Below are positions 13,437-25,515 of a stretch of DNA of 39,668 bases, in pieces. Source of the DNA: Proteromonas lacertae (taxonomy: Eukaryota > Sar > Bigyra > Opalinata > Proteromonadidae). The translations under genes were made by a program, and so were the position numbers. The stretch spans positions 1 through 39,668 of the forward strand of contig NGBS01001211.1 of the NCBI GenBank assembly GCA_002245135.1, read 5' to 3'. Each line of letters starts with the position of its first letter. The stretch's first letter is position 1. The notes below the pieces were generated by a model. It was not told where the DNA came from. It searched no databases and worked only from the letters and a program-made list of their open reading frames with translations.

Positions 13437-14334
13437 ATGGATTATGCCATTTCATTTACCCCTAATACGGTTTGGAAACAAGTCTATTATAGAAATTTCA
13501 AGAATAAAAACTCAAAGCATGTGCTATGCTTCCCAGATCATAACATAGGTGGTCATAAAGTATATACAATTTCTTTAACACAATTAGAATATGGAATTTT
13601 GTGGTAGATCAGTATCTGTTAATGCTTCATATCCAAAGAGTGAAAAAGTACTGATATGTGCTAATTTCGCTCGATATAACGAATTAGACAATGAAATAAA
13701 GGTAAATAATATGATAACATATGAAAAACTAAAGAATAAGAAAAATAATCTATATCCTTATTACTTTGGAATAATTACACGAAATCACAAGATATATGAA
13801 ATCAATTCAAAATTAGATGCATGGACAATGAATGATAGGCTATCAAGAGACTATCCATTATACTCATTCAATGTTTATCTATTAGTCAAAGTGAATAATA
13901 CAAAAAGTAATTATAAATGCATGTGTATGGCAAAATCACCATCATTTAGTATTATATCATCCAGAAGGAATAGATACTCAAAAGCAGAAAAAGAACTGCC
14001 TTCTTTTGATGAAATTAATGATGATGATACTTTTGAGTATAACAGTTTATTGCCTCCATTAGAGCAAACTTTATCTCCTAAAAATGTTGCTTCCAAAAAA
14101 ATAATTGATTGTGAAATAGTTAGTGGTGAAAATTTATATGATTATGAAATAAGAGTTAAAGATAGTGATTTAATGAGTAGAGTTGAATTAACTTTCTTTG
14201 GTTTGACGTTGGATGAAGCAAGACAGAAAGCCAAAATAGGATATGAATATTTAGATAAATATGGTAATAAACATGTAATGAAAGCTGATTTTAATGAAGA
14301 AGGATGTGATGGATATTTAAAATTGTATGAATAA
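13437..14334 (+). CDS. Unknown protein, about 298 residues, one frame break
   Basis: ATG at 13437 opens a frame (MDYAISFTPNTVWKQ...) of about 50 codons that runs into the long frame starting MEFCGRSVSV through a +1 shift at about 13585-13600; no intron with the local GTAT...TAG signature fits. The sequence is rich in predicted beta strand. It contains a basic stretch, KSPSFSIISSRRNR, near residues 165-178, then an acidic segment (FDEINDDDTFEYN) and a C-terminal domain with EARQKAKIGYEYLDKYG. I do not recognise the family. The SPSFxIxSxRR strip recalls DNA-contacting strands of beta-type transcription factors, but that is only a resemblance. No signal peptide or membrane segment. Confidence 0.65.
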
Positions 14335-14352
14335 ATTTAATTGTAAATTTGA

Positions 14353-14375
14353 TTTATATATATATATATATATAA
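14353..14375. repeat. TA dinucleotide run
   Basis: Short (TA)n microsatellite between the unknown gene at 13437-14334 and the convergent CWC27 gene. Confidence 0.8.
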
Positions 14376-14423
14376 AGTATTGGTAAAAAGAATAAAACAT
14401 ACATTGTAAATATATAACAAATT

Positions 14424-16042
14424 TTATTTTTTAAACTTTTTATTCACTTTCTTTTCACTTTTATCCCAATCACCATCTCTTTCCCTCTTATGTTTTGCTA
14501 ATGCTTCTTCCATTGCTTCTTGTTGTTGTAATGGATCTATAGTAATATAATTATCATCATTAGGATTATAACTTGTATCACCTGTTCTATAGAAATCTTC
14601 AAAATGTTTCTTTAGTTTTAATTCATGTTTCATCCATTCATCTCCTTCTTCATCTTTATCATCATCGTCATCTTTTGGAGCTTCTACTGGAGGTAAAAAA
14701 GTTCCATTCTCTTCATATCTTTTACCAGTATTTATATCATTTTTTATTACTCTTACTTCCACTTTTTCTCCTTCATCATCTTCATGTTTTACTTTTGGTT
14801 CTGGCATTATTGCTTTTTGAGTTTCTTCGAGTTTTGATCTGAAATTATTTAATCTTTCCATAGTCTATTTTAAATTAATTAATATATTTATTATACTTGA
14901 TCTTCAGTATGATATCCTCTTTCTTTTCTTGTTTTATATTTTGCTTTCATTTTCTCCCATTCAGTTAATTCTCTTTTCTCTTTCTTTTCTTCATCTATAT
15001 TTTTACCTAATAATTTATCTCTTGCTTTTTTTGTTTCAAGTTTTAGTTTTTCTATTTCTAAAGTTCTATTTTGACGTTCTTTTTCTTCTTTTTCATTATC
15101 AGGTTGATATTCTTTGATCTTCTTTTCTAATTCCTTTTGCTTCTCTCTCATCTTCTCCAATGCATTTTCATTTTCATTGTTACTATTACTACTGTCAAAT
15201 TGACGATTTATAATCTTCTTTTTAAATTCATTTTCTTTCACTTTTTCATTTTTCATACTATCTAATTCTATAGCCAATTTCTTTTGTAACATTGGATCAT
15301 CCGTTAAAACATCATGTGCACTTTTAATACCACGAAAATTAGATTTTGTAATTATTTCTTCTTCATCTTCAGCTTCATCTCCAAATGACAATAACTTTAG
15401 ATTTTTAACTGATTTTATTTTTAATTTCTTATTTCTATTATTATCCGTTTCTTCTTCATTATTTTCCTTATCTATTGTCTCATTGTCAATATTTTCATTT
15501 TTCTTAGTTATATTCCTTGGATATATATCATCAAATGGTAAACTCAATACTTCTGTAGTTTTAAGTATTAATTTTCTTTTTGGTCTTTCTTCTACTGTTT
15601 CTACATTTCCTGCTTCAACTACATTATAAATTGTGTTTCCTGTTACTTTACCAAATATTGTATGTTTATTATCCAACCATTTTGTATCTTTTAATGTAAT
15701 AAAGAATTGACTTCCATTTGAATTTGGTTCTGTATTTGCCATTGCAACTATTCCTCTATGTGTGAACTTCAGACGAGTGTGAAATTCGTCTTTGAATGGC
15801 TTGCCATATATTGATTCACCGCCTGTTCCTGTTCCAGTTGGATCTCCTCCTTGAATCATAAAATCTTTTACTACTCTGTGAAATATTGTATTGTCATAGT
15901 ACCCTTCTAAACATAGTTGAACGAAATTTCTCACTGCTAAAGGTGCTTCTTTTGGCCATAACTCTATATCAACATCACCAAAAGATGTGTGCAAAATAAC
16001 TTTACCTTTAGTTGAAGGCTCTGATGAATAAAATAATGACAT
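14424..16042 (-). CDS. CWC27: Spliceosome-associated cyclophilin CWC27 homolog
   Basis: Two exons, 16042-14897 and 14864-14424, joined across a 32-nt intron (14865-14896), give 528 residues without interruption. Residues ~10-160 are a cyclophilin PPIase domain (FHRVV, MIQGGDPTGTG, GSQFFITL, WLDNKHTIFGKVTG). After it come the CWC27-specific LLSFGDEAEDEEE and SAHDVLTDDP motifs and a long charged coiled coil. The splice junction restores EDQTMERLNNFRSKL, matching EDQTLALLNQFKSKL of the human protein, followed by the DEGDEWMKHELK and ITIDP counterparts of its C-terminus. CWC27 joins activated spliceosomes together with CWC22/eIF4A3-related factors. Unlike human CWC27, which has Glu at the cyclophilin Trp121 position, this one keeps Trp (KWLDNKH), with Arg and Phe also present, so it may be catalytically active. 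Confidence 0.95.
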
Positions 16043-16116
16043 TTATTTCAATATAAAAATATTTATCTGTTTATAGAATTATTAAAATAAAAAAATAATA
16101 GTTTGATTATAAAATA

Positions 16117-16125
16117 AGCTCGGTC
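16117..16125. promoter_or_regulatory. GC-containing word in the CWC27/lectin divergent promoter
   Basis: AGCTCGGTC lies in the 114-bp gap between the divergent CWC27 and lectin start codons, about 35 bases before the lectin ATG. Related words (AAGCCGA, GAGCCGA) sit upstream of other genes in the window. Confidence 0.3.
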
Positions 16126-16156
16126 AATGTCAGAATGTCAATCAACGGTAAGAAAG

Positions 16157-17426
16157 ATGAAATATTTTTTTCTTTTTCTCATTATAGTAAGTGTAATTAA
16201 AGCTGGTATATGGTTGATCTTATATATATCAACATAGATTTTAACTATCCCACATTTGATATAACCCATGGTCTTGATTTTGTTAGAAATGCTACTACCA
16301 CAAGCTGTAATAGTAATACAAAAGTATTTTCATATATAACATTTAACAAATAGTATTATTATCGTGATGAACATGGCTTAAATGATTATAATAATGTTAC
16401 TGATTTACCAGAGATTGTATTCTATAGGACATATAGTTTAAATAGACTACAAACAGTCCAAACAGTAAAACTGAAGAAATAGTTATGCATAATCCAGAAA
16501 ATGAAACAACCACTTCAAATCCACATATTGAAGCTTCATTTTATAACAAAGATGAATATCAAAGATCACCTCAAGATGGATGTGATGTTAGGTTAAGATT
16601 AACATCCTCAGAACCTCATGAAAGTGGCGCAGTATGGAGACAAAATCAATTTCCTATATTAAGAAACTGGAAATGTGGATTTACTTTCCAAATAACTGAT
16701 TTATCCCAACATTGTGAAGTTCATCGTGATGCATCATTCTTACAAAAACATAAAAGCTGTGCCGTATATGGTGGTGATGGATTTGCATTTGTTATTCAAT
16801 CAGATTTAGAAACAAAAAACAGTTCAATTGGTTCATCAGGCAGAGGGATTGGATATGAAGGAATAATGAATTCTTTAGCTGTAGAATTTGACACATTTTA
16901 TAATCCTGATGTTGGTGATATATTACCAGATCATATATCAGTACAATCGAAAGGAAAAGATAAAAATTCAGCTGATAAAGATGGAAGAATTGCTGGTCCA
17001 AAGCCTTATCCTAACTTGAGTAATGGAAATGTACATAATGCTACAATACAATATTATCCTTATATTAATATGGATTTTGTTGATTATTTTACTGCTACAA
17101 ATGAATTATTGAAGTATTTAAAAGATAATGATGAAGGAATGAGAGTTGGTACAATGGTTATTTATGTTGATGAAGATGAAGAAAATGAACCATTTTTAGC
17201 ATTTCCTATTAATTTATCAAAGACTTTGAGTTTATCAGATGGTTATGCATATGTTGGTTTTACTTCTTCGACTGGTAGAAGATATGAAAAACATGATATT
17301 TTATCTTGGTATTGTTGTGCTACAAAAGAATGTAATATTGATAAGAATAAGTATTTTGATTATCATGATAAGGATATTATCAATGAAGATATAATAGAAA
17401 CACAAACAGATGAAACTCATTCATAA
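16157..17426 (+). CDS. Secreted L-type (legume-like) lectin
   Basis: Four exons with introns 16206-16237 (32 nt), 16324-16353 (30 nt) and 16417-16445 (29 nt) yield an unbroken 392-residue protein. MKYFFLFLIIVSVIKA is a clear signal peptide. The lectin domain has hallmark blocks: CAVYGGDGFAFVIQ, GIGYEGIMNSLAVEFDTFYN (Asp and Asn expected for Ca2+/Mn2+ and sugar binding), and a late strand GYAYVGFTSSTG followed by ILSWYC, as in bacterial and eukaryotic L-type lectins. Several N-x-S/T sequons occur (NATT, NVT, NLS). No C-terminal transmembrane helix, so it is probably secreted rather than an ERGIC-53-type cargo receptor. Intron 2 is a multiple of three and carries an in-frame stop, so its retention would truncate the protein. 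The sugar specificity cannot be read from sequence. Confidence 0.9.
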
Positions 17427-17557
17427 TTAATTTTAAATATTTTTATTTATTTTTAAAATGTTTTTTTTTTTCTTCTTAAAAACAAAGATTATCTAACAAG
17501 TTTTATATCACATTTCTCTTTTTATCAAATACTGAATATATATTCGTTATATTACTG

Positions 17558-19189
17558 ATGAGGCTGAAAAAGACTGCAAAAGCTATTTATTTAAATACAC
17601 ATTCTTTTAAAATCATATTAACAAGTTTAAATAAGTGATAATAATGTTAAATTCTGTCATTATCCAAGGAATATAGGCCAATATACCGTTGTTGCTATTA
17701 ATATAGTATATTTATGATTATAGTATATTGTAGGTATATAGTTTGATATTATTGGCTTTTGGAATATTTTTATTTAATAAATCATCATCTATGGGTATTT
17801 TTTATATTAAAGTGTGACGAATTAGGTTTTAACATCATTCCAAAAGAAGCTGGAGTATATCCTCTAGTAGGAATGATTTATACAATAATATCAACAGTAA
17901 TATTTATTTATTATGGAGAATCTATATTCTCTCGAGAATTAACTACAAAAGAGGAATTTTGTGTTGTTACACCTTACTTAATCACAGTTGCAGTTATGTT
18001 ATATGGTGATTTTAGGTCAATTTCAAATGAAGCATTGGAATGTATATAAAACAATGATGCTATGTTGTGGAAATATGACAGACTCTGAAAAATGTGATTT
18101 TATGGAGAAATATGGATGTGAATCATTATATATAACAACAAATGAATTTTCTGGTATAATATTAAATATAAATTTTATCTTTGGATTGTTTATAATGATT
18201 AGCGTTGTGATGAAAGTATATATATAATATTATATTATATTACATAGTTATTGCATGGTACATTTACGATAAAGATGTTAAAAAGTGAAGGTAAAAATAT
18301 CTGAAGAAGTAATTGAAAATGAAAAACTATCACAAATTGCAGATAGAATCAAATCTCAAGGAATCGAATCAATAAAAGAAGAACTAAAGAAAAAAACAAA
18401 CAAAAGAAGTTGTTTTAAAATTACAGATTTATCAATATATAATAGAAGACTGTATTATATATCTGGATTATTGAGTGTATAAATATCAACAATTTGTATT
18501 AATACTTTGTAGTTAATATCTGTGATATATATTTCACATGTTGTATATGAATTAATTCGCAGTTATAATACAGGCTATAATTTATTATCAAAGAATATAT
18601 ATATAGTTGAAGTGGTGTTTTCAATACTTCTATTGATTTATGCAGTTAATTTCAAGATAGTATATAGTAAATTTAAACAAAACAAGAAAGAAGGTTATGA
18701 TTTATTTATTTTTATAACAGATATATTAATTACGATAATAGGAACTTACATGATTATTTATAGACTTTATGGGAGTAATATCTCAAATTATTCTGAAACA
18801 TATGATAATTGTTGCATAAATCATATTGCATCTAGTAAAGTGTAATAATATTATATATATATATATATGTACATTATAGTGTAATTTCTTAAAAGAAAAT
18901 GATTGTAAAAGTATTGATAATTATTTAAGGGCTATACCTATAAGACTACATATATCAATTCATAATTATATAAATATTGGAGTATTATCATTATATTATG
19001 TTATTCTTGTATGACTTTTACTTATTATTGGATTATTAGTTGCTTGCATCTCTTTTGAAATATACCACAATACAAAAAGAAAGAGAAAAAAGACAGGAAT
19101 TTGAAAGAAGATTAATAAAACTTGGATATGAAGATGTAGTGAATGAATGTCATAATGAGAGTTTTTTGTTGAGTGATTATGATAATTAA
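17558..19189 (+). CDS. Multi-pass membrane protein (about 8 hydrophobic segments), unknown family
   Basis: Assembled from several exons with introns 17706-17733 (28 nt), 18216-18247 (32), 18477-18512 (36), 18840-18879 (40) and 19009-19039 (31). Four +1 frame breaks (about 17640, 17812, 18045, 18296) interrupt the reading. Hydrophobic segments are visible around YTVVAINIVYSLILLAFGIF, LVGMIYTIISTVIFIYYG, VVTPYLITVAVMLYG, IILNINFIFGLFIMISVV, LYYISGLLSLISVIYI, IYIVEVVFSILLLIYA, LFIFITDILITIIGTYMIIY and INIGVLSLYYVILLLASLL. A charged cytosolic-type loop (SEEVIENEKLSQIADRIKSQ) separates the halves, Cys-rich loops (LCCGNMTDSEKC) probably lie outside, and a basic/acidic tail ends at TAA. The shape is compatible with a 7TM-type receptor or a transporter; no diagnostic motif decides. 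The start ATG (17558) is tentative. Confidence 0.6.
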
Positions 19190-19437
19190 TAAATTAATTA
19201 TAAATATAACTTAAATATCATATTATAATCATTATTTGTATGTTATGTAATATAAGTATGGGATTGAATCAAGATATTTCATCTTCGTTTCTTAATTAAA
19301 TTAATCACACTTTAATATTTTATTCCGTCATTCGAAATACAATAACATAAAGATTTATATTTTGTTGTAATTGTTATTAAAAAAAAAACACAGATTAACT
19401 AATATGTGATTAATTAATTATTAATCTTCTATTTAGT

Positions 19438-22423
19438 TTATTTCAAATTGTATTTTCTAGAGAACCATTTAAGTGTTTCATCAATAATAACTACAGGGAA
19501 TGACCAACATAACACTAAGAATAATTCCCAAATATCTAATGGATCAACTTCAAAGATGGTATTTAGTACTGGAATGTATAAAATAGCAAAGTGTAAGCCA
19601 AATGACATTGCCATAGCAGCACAAAGATATAAATTCTTCCAAATTGGAACAACAAATAAACTCTGATCTTCAGATATTGAATTCATAGCATTAAACATTT
19701 CAATTGTAACTAAAACAGATAATGATAAAGTAGAAGCTTTTTCTTTACCAGTTTGGAAATAATCACATGCATTTCGTAATTTATGATAACCAAAGTCCAT
19801 ATTCACAGTGAAATTTTCCCATTGTGGACATTCAGCCCAATTTGATAATTGATGCCATGTAACTAAAGTGTGATTATCTTCATCTTTGAAGTATAAGTAC
19901 CAATAAACGAATATACCAACTGTTGCAAAACCAACATATAATCCAATAACACAATATCTGAATAATACCCATTTGGAGATTAAACTTTCATCTTGAGATC
20001 TTGGTGGTTTTTCCATAGCATGTGGGTCAGATGGATTAAATCCTAATGCAGTAGCTGGAACACCATCTGTAACTAAATTTACCCATAATAACTGAACTGG
20101 AATTAAACCTTCAGGTAAACCAAGTAAAGAAGTCATAAATATAGATACAACTTCACCAATATTACTAGATATTAAATATCTAATAAAAGCTTTCATATTT
20201 TGATAAATAGATCTACCTTCTTCAACAGCAGCAACAATAGAAGTGAAGTTATCATCAGCTAAAATCATATCAGCAGCTTCTTTAGCAACTTCTGTTCCAC
20301 TAATTCCCATTGCAATACCAATATCAGCTTGTTGTAATGCAGGGAGCATCATTTACACCATCACCAGTCATTGCACAAATATTTCCTAATCTCTTTAATA
20401 AAGAAACTAACTTCTGTTTATCCATAGGTTCAGTTCTAGAGAATACTCTACCACCAGTTCCTTTTAATAATCTCAATTGTTCATCTTCTTTCTTTTGGAA
20501 GAATTCTTGACCTACAAATGATTTCTCTTTTACATCTTCATCTGGTGTAAATATACCAATTTCTCTAGCAATAGCATTAGCTGTTGTTTGATTATCACCA
20601 GTAATCATAATCACTCTAATGCCAGCTGATTTACATAATTGAATACTGTCTTTTACTTCTAATCTTGCTGGATCTTTAATACCAACTAAACCACAGAAGA
20701 CTAAATCACTTTCAATATTGATGAAGTTATCAGGTTGTAATTGTTTATGTAATGGATGATCTTTACCTGTATAGTTGTTCCAATCACCCATCTCCTTCTT
20801 ATAAGCAAAGCCTAAGGTTCTTAATGCATCATTGGCAAATCCATCGATTGTATCCATTATTAATTTCTTACCATATTGATTTAATTCGACCACTTGTCCA
20901 TTTTCTAATTTGATGTATTTACATCTTTCAATTAATCTTTCTGGTGCTCCTTTTACTAATAATTCATTATTATTATTCTTTCTAACTATTACAGACATTG
21001 ATTTTCTATTTCTATTGAATTCTAAAGTCACTAATTTCTCATAATCTTTTTCCCAGATATTTCTAGTAGCATTGCACATGTGTGGTGGATTTTTTGGATG
21101 ACCAGCTGTACAACCTAATTTTTCAACCATTGTTCTTAAAGCAGCTTCAGTAGGAGGTCCAGATGCAATGAATTTACCTTTTTCTACTTCAAATTCTACA
21201 CTTGCATCATTACATAAACTACATATTTTAGATATATCATTCAAATTACTTGATTCAATAAATGATTCAGGTAAATCAGCAATTTCACCTTCTGGTTGGT
21301 AGGAACTACCTGATACTTTGTGTGTTAATATTAAACCTTCTTTATCACCAAAATGAGCTAATCTAACTACTGTCATTTGATTGGTTGTTAATGTTCCAGT
21401 TTTATCTGAACAAATTACAGTTGTACAACCTAAAGTCTCAACAGATGGTAATTTTCTAACAATACAATTTCTCTTTGCCATTCTGCTAGTACCTAATGAT
21501 AAACATAATGTAATAACAGCGGGTAAACCTTCTGGAATTGCTGCAACACCTAATGAAACGGCTATTTTTAAATAATAAATAGCTCCTCTGATTGTTCCAC
21601 CATGTAATGGATCTGAGAAGTTTGGAATATTCATTAACCATACGATTACACAGATTATACCAATACCATAAGCTAAGGTATTACCAAATTCATCAATTTT
21701 CTTACCTAATGGAGTTTTTTCTTCTTCTTCTTTTGCTTTCATTACACCACTTTGGATTTTACCAATTTCAGTATTCATACCTGTAGATACTACCATACAG
21801 ATTGCTTTTCCATTGACAATTGTTGATCCTGAGAATACCATATTGAATTTATCAGAGATTACTGGATTTTCTTTAGTTACTACATCTGGTCTTTTGTCTA
21901 TTTCCTTCACTTCACCAGTTAATGAGGATTCATTGGTTCTGAAAGAGGTTGATGAGAGATTTAATAACCTACAATCAGCTGGAGCTTTATTACCAACCAT
22001 TATTTCAACAATATCACCTGGAACTAAATCAGAAGCTGGTAATTCGGGAATTAACTTACCATCTCTTATGCATTGAGCATGTTCTGATTGCATTTGCTTA
22101 AGAGCATCTAATGAATTTTGAGCATTGTTTTCTTGCCATACTCCCATTATGGCATTAGCTATTAAAATTGCTAAAATGACAAAAGGCTCAATAAATGCAG
22201 TAATTCCCTCTTTTTCGAGGTCTTCAAAAAATGCTAAAATAAATGATAAGAAAGCTGAAGCAAGAAGGATTTGTACTAAGAAATCTTGAAATTGAGCTAC
22301 AACCATCTTCCACAATGGTGTTTTTTCTTCTTTTGCAAGTTCATTTGGTCCGAACTCTGCAATTCTTCTTTTAACTTCTTCTGAGGTCAATCCGTCATTA
22401 ATGGATGTTTTGAAATGCTTCAC
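19438..22423 (-). CDS. Sarco/endoplasmic reticulum-type Ca2+-ATPase (P-type IIA)
   Basis: Pumps Ca2+ into the ER lumen using ATP. Present: LVPGDIVEI and TGE (actuator domain), PEGLP with the Ca-site Glu, phosphorylation motif [14 protein letters not shown] (nucleotide binding), TGDGVNDAP hinge, SSNIGEVV (Asn and Glu Ca ligands), NLVTDGVPA (Asn, Thr, Asp ligands) and [12 protein letters not shown] (Glu908-type ligand). Length, about 1000 residues, is normal for SERCA. One +1 frame break at ~20340 falls right after DAP; the downstream frame resumes with the expected [12 protein letters not shown]. The TGES loop reads TGEV here, so the Ser is missing. The start is uncertain: SERCA-like sequence ([10 protein letters not shown]) extends upstream of 22423 to about 22480 without an in-frame Met, so a short first exon or another frame break is likely. 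Confidence 0.95.
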
Positions 22424-22648
22424 ACACTCCTCTACAGACCTCGTGCAGACAGGAAAGTTTGGATCAATCGACCTATTGAATTATAATCAAAACTTGATGA
22501 GTCATACATTTGAAACTTGTAGAAATTTGATTGGAAGATGTATTGAGTCGTTACATCCCCATTTTTTGAATATTAGTTTTTACATAGAGCTACTACAGTA
22601 TCTAATGTTTTTTTTTCGTGATGAACATAAACATATTTATAAAAATAT

Positions 22649-23951
22649 TTATAGTTTTTTTGGTTCAGATAAATCATCATAAAAATTGTCATCAGGTATT
22701 GTCTCAATATCTTCATGATTCAATTCATCTATTGCTTGAATATCTTGAGGTATTTGATTTTGATTCAGATTTTGATCCATTTCTTCACTTTTATAACTAC
22801 TTCTAACTGATCTATTCAGTTTCAATCTAGGATCTGGTTTATATGGTACATATTCAGGACTCATTTTCAGTAAATTAATATCTACTAGATTTTTATCCAT
22901 ATTCTTTCTTCCAAAAGTAATTTCTGATGTTACTAACTCTTGTGTTTCTTGCTCTAACAATTTACTATACTGTTTTTCTTTAACTATCACAACAGGTTCA
23001 ATCACTGAATCTAAATTAATTCTATCTTTCTTTCTCAACTGGAAGCCGAACTTATTTTTAGTTGTATCTTCAGGTATTATTCTACTATCAGTAATCTCTA
23101 AATACGTATCTATCTTTACATCCAATTCATCAACTAATTTTGTCATTTCCCTATATTCCTTAGTAGTACTTAATTTCTTAGTTAATTGTATCAAATCATT
23201 ATCTTCTTCATGAATCAAACCTTTGATTTGATACTTCTCAGCTGCTTCTACCATCTCAGCTTTATCAACATATTTAGTCACTGGAATACTACTTACTATT
23301 TGTTTTAATTCTTCTGTAACGATTCCATGATTGGCGAAGTAATGTAATCTTACTTTTCTACCCATTTCTAAATTACTTAAGTATGGTAAATAACCCATAT
23401 TTTGAGCTTTCTTTATTTCGTGACTAATTCTTCTTTGATGTTTTGCACATAAACCACTATACAATATATAATAATAATAATAATAATATTTATACGTTCT
23501 AGTACGGGGTAGTATTTGTCCATATGCTGTGAGAAATAAATCTAAAAAATCAGGATTCTATGAAGAATATATATTCTAATTTCAGTATACTAGATAAGTT
23601 ATATCACATTCTCTTACACTGCAACATAAACATGCTTTCTTTTTGTCTTTTGATTTCTTTCTTGGAAAAAGAGGTAGACTATCATCAAAATTTGTTATAT
23701 CAAGTCTATTAATTAATGTATCTGATTGAAAAGAGATGATACGGTCTTGTTTTATCTATGTTTGGATTTATTGACTTAAGATTATCATCAAAAAATTGAT
23801 TGTGAGTTTGTGATGGAGTTGATGCATTTGTCCTAAAATCTTATTTCATATCATAATACGTTAAACATCTTAGAAGTGTATTGGACTTACATTTTGATAA
23901 ATTCTTCAGATTTGATGATAATGAATGAGAAAGAATATTAATTCGCTTCAT
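22649..23951 (-). CDS. Mitochondrial ribosomal protein bS18m
   Basis: Four exons, introns at 23833-23859 (27 nt), 23558-23590 (33 nt) and 23457-23495 (39 nt, with an ATT run). The start at 23951 gives MKRINILSHSLSSNLKNLSK, a basic, Ser/Leu-rich N-terminus typical of a mitochondrial presequence. The S18 core is KKACLCCSVRECDITYL, then LFLTAYGQILPRTRT, then GLCAKHQRRISHEIKKA, followed by MGYLPYL, which aligns with the bacterial S18 pattern ending AKHQRxLxxAIKxAR-LLPY. The CxxC-like cluster may bind zinc, as in some S18 paralogs. The long C-terminal extension (about 230 residues) is lineage-specific. One +1 frame break lies near 23735, between KTRP and the SFQSDTLINRL segment. An in-frame upstream Met (24089) is rejected because that stretch contains a probable 5' UTR intron. 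Confidence 0.85.
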
Positions 23952-24135
23952 TGAATTTACTATTCCACATAAAAATATATAAATAGCATTATACGTTTTG
24001 AAAGCATCTATAACACACAAAAATAAAAAAATGAATAAAAAGATTTGATAGGAATTCAAGCTTCTATATATTAAATCTATTTCTCTCATTACACAAAGAT
24101 ATTAAATACAACTAATTAATTAAATAACGTTTATA

Positions 24136-25408
24136 TTAAAATAGAGGATGTTTTGCTGAGTAGCTTTTATCATGAGCTAACTTCTTTCCAAAACTATCAA
24201 ATTTACCTTTGTTTACATCTTCAGTAGTATAACCCCAAGCTCCATCGCCTCTTCCATACCTAGATTTAATCCATGGAGGGTCATTCTCTTTTACTATCCA
24301 TAGATAGTTTAAAATCTAATTTCTGTAGTCTAAGCTGTTCATCTTGTTCTCTCAATGCTTTTTTCGAAAATGTTTTCTTATATTTATTCCTATCAATACC
24401 AAAATCCTTCTTTTTATCAGCTTTCGTTTGATCCAATACAGTTACATTGGGACTATACCTCACAGGAGGTGGTGATTTCGAAGGTGATGTTAAATCAGGT
24501 ATAAGTGGTAATAAAGGTACACTACTATTATACTGTAATTCATTTTCTTCAGGAATTTTTGTATTTCTTTTAATACAACTTTTCACTCTCACTTTATTCA
24601 TACTTTTATAACCTACTACTTTCTTAACAGATGCTTCTTCTTGATTTACTACTACATAGGCTGGGATTTTACCATAATAACCTTTCTTTACATAACTTCG
24701 AATATATGACACTGGAGGTGGTGCTACATCCTGTTGTATTTTTTCCCTAAGTTTCTTTGATTTGTGAATAATCATTTCTGGTGTTACTTCTAACTGTTCT
24801 TCTTCTACTACTGGTTTATCTAAATTTGTTGCTGCATATTCCATTGCTCTACGAATTGCTAATACACTTTCATTCTTTTCGGTTAATGGATTGTGTAAAC
24901 CTTCTAGAAGTTGAATTCTTCTATATCTTGCTACTAGTGATTGAATTGATAACAGTTTTGGATCACCATAAGCTCCACTATCTAATAAAGCTAACATTTT
25001 CACTATAGGATGAGTCTCATAATTAGTACCAAACAATTGAACGAATTCTTCGAATTGTAACTCTCCATCTCCACTATCATCAACTTCAGCTATCATTTTC
25101 TCTACCTCATGGACTGTTTTTGCTAAACCTAAAGATAATAAAGGATCAACTAATTCATCTGCACTAATAGTTCCTGAACCATCAGCATCAAAACAATTAA
25201 ACCATTTCTTTAGATCTCTTAACCTATTTTGCTTTTCTTTTAATATGTCATACTTCTTCCTGTTATGTTCTTTTAACCATCTCATTTCTTCAGCCTTTTG
25301 TGTAATTGCTAAATTCCTTTTCCTCTGTAACTCAGCATCATCATCTTCTTGGAACACTTTCCTCCATATCTGCTGATTTATGGGGTTTACATCTGCTTCT
25401 TCTGACAT
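24136..25408 (-). CDS. EF-hand Ca2+-binding protein with conserved C-terminal tail
   Basis: An N-terminal charged coiled coil (KAEEMRWLKEHNRKKYDILK) leads into a paired EF-hand: DADGSGTISADE and DDSGDGELQFEE, both with full Ca2+-ligating loops. The middle resembles an alpha-helical linker (LLSIQSLVARYRRIQLLEGL), then a Pro/Ser-rich basic region. The long frame stops at ~24281, but a +1 shift there (an AAAA run before GAG) continues into NDPPWIKSRYGRGDGAWGYT and ends at 24136 with TAA; this tail looks conserved, so it belongs to the gene. An alternative start six codons upstream (25426) adds MIKLFL. Possibly a flagellar or cytoskeletal Ca2+ sensor; the specific family is not recognised. Divergent from UBL5 across about 150 bp. 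Confidence 0.75.
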
Positions 25409-25515
25409 TAAAAACAGTTTTATCAATAATATCGTTTCATTTCAAAATAATTTTGAGTTTTTTTACTCTAATTCTATATTTGTTATTCAAATTTATTATG
25501 AATGATTCTAGTAAG

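Noticed and set aside
16324-16445. In-frame stop and apparent -1 shift in the lectin
   Set aside because: Both are explained by two adjacent short introns (30 and 29 nt) with the local GTAT...TAG signature; the exon join gives an uninterrupted protein.
23952-24089. Earlier Met (24089) as the S18 start, giving a hydrophobic N-terminus
   Set aside because: The stretch contains a GTATAA...ATAG segment that looks like an intron, and the Met at 23951 gives a proper mitochondrial presequence.
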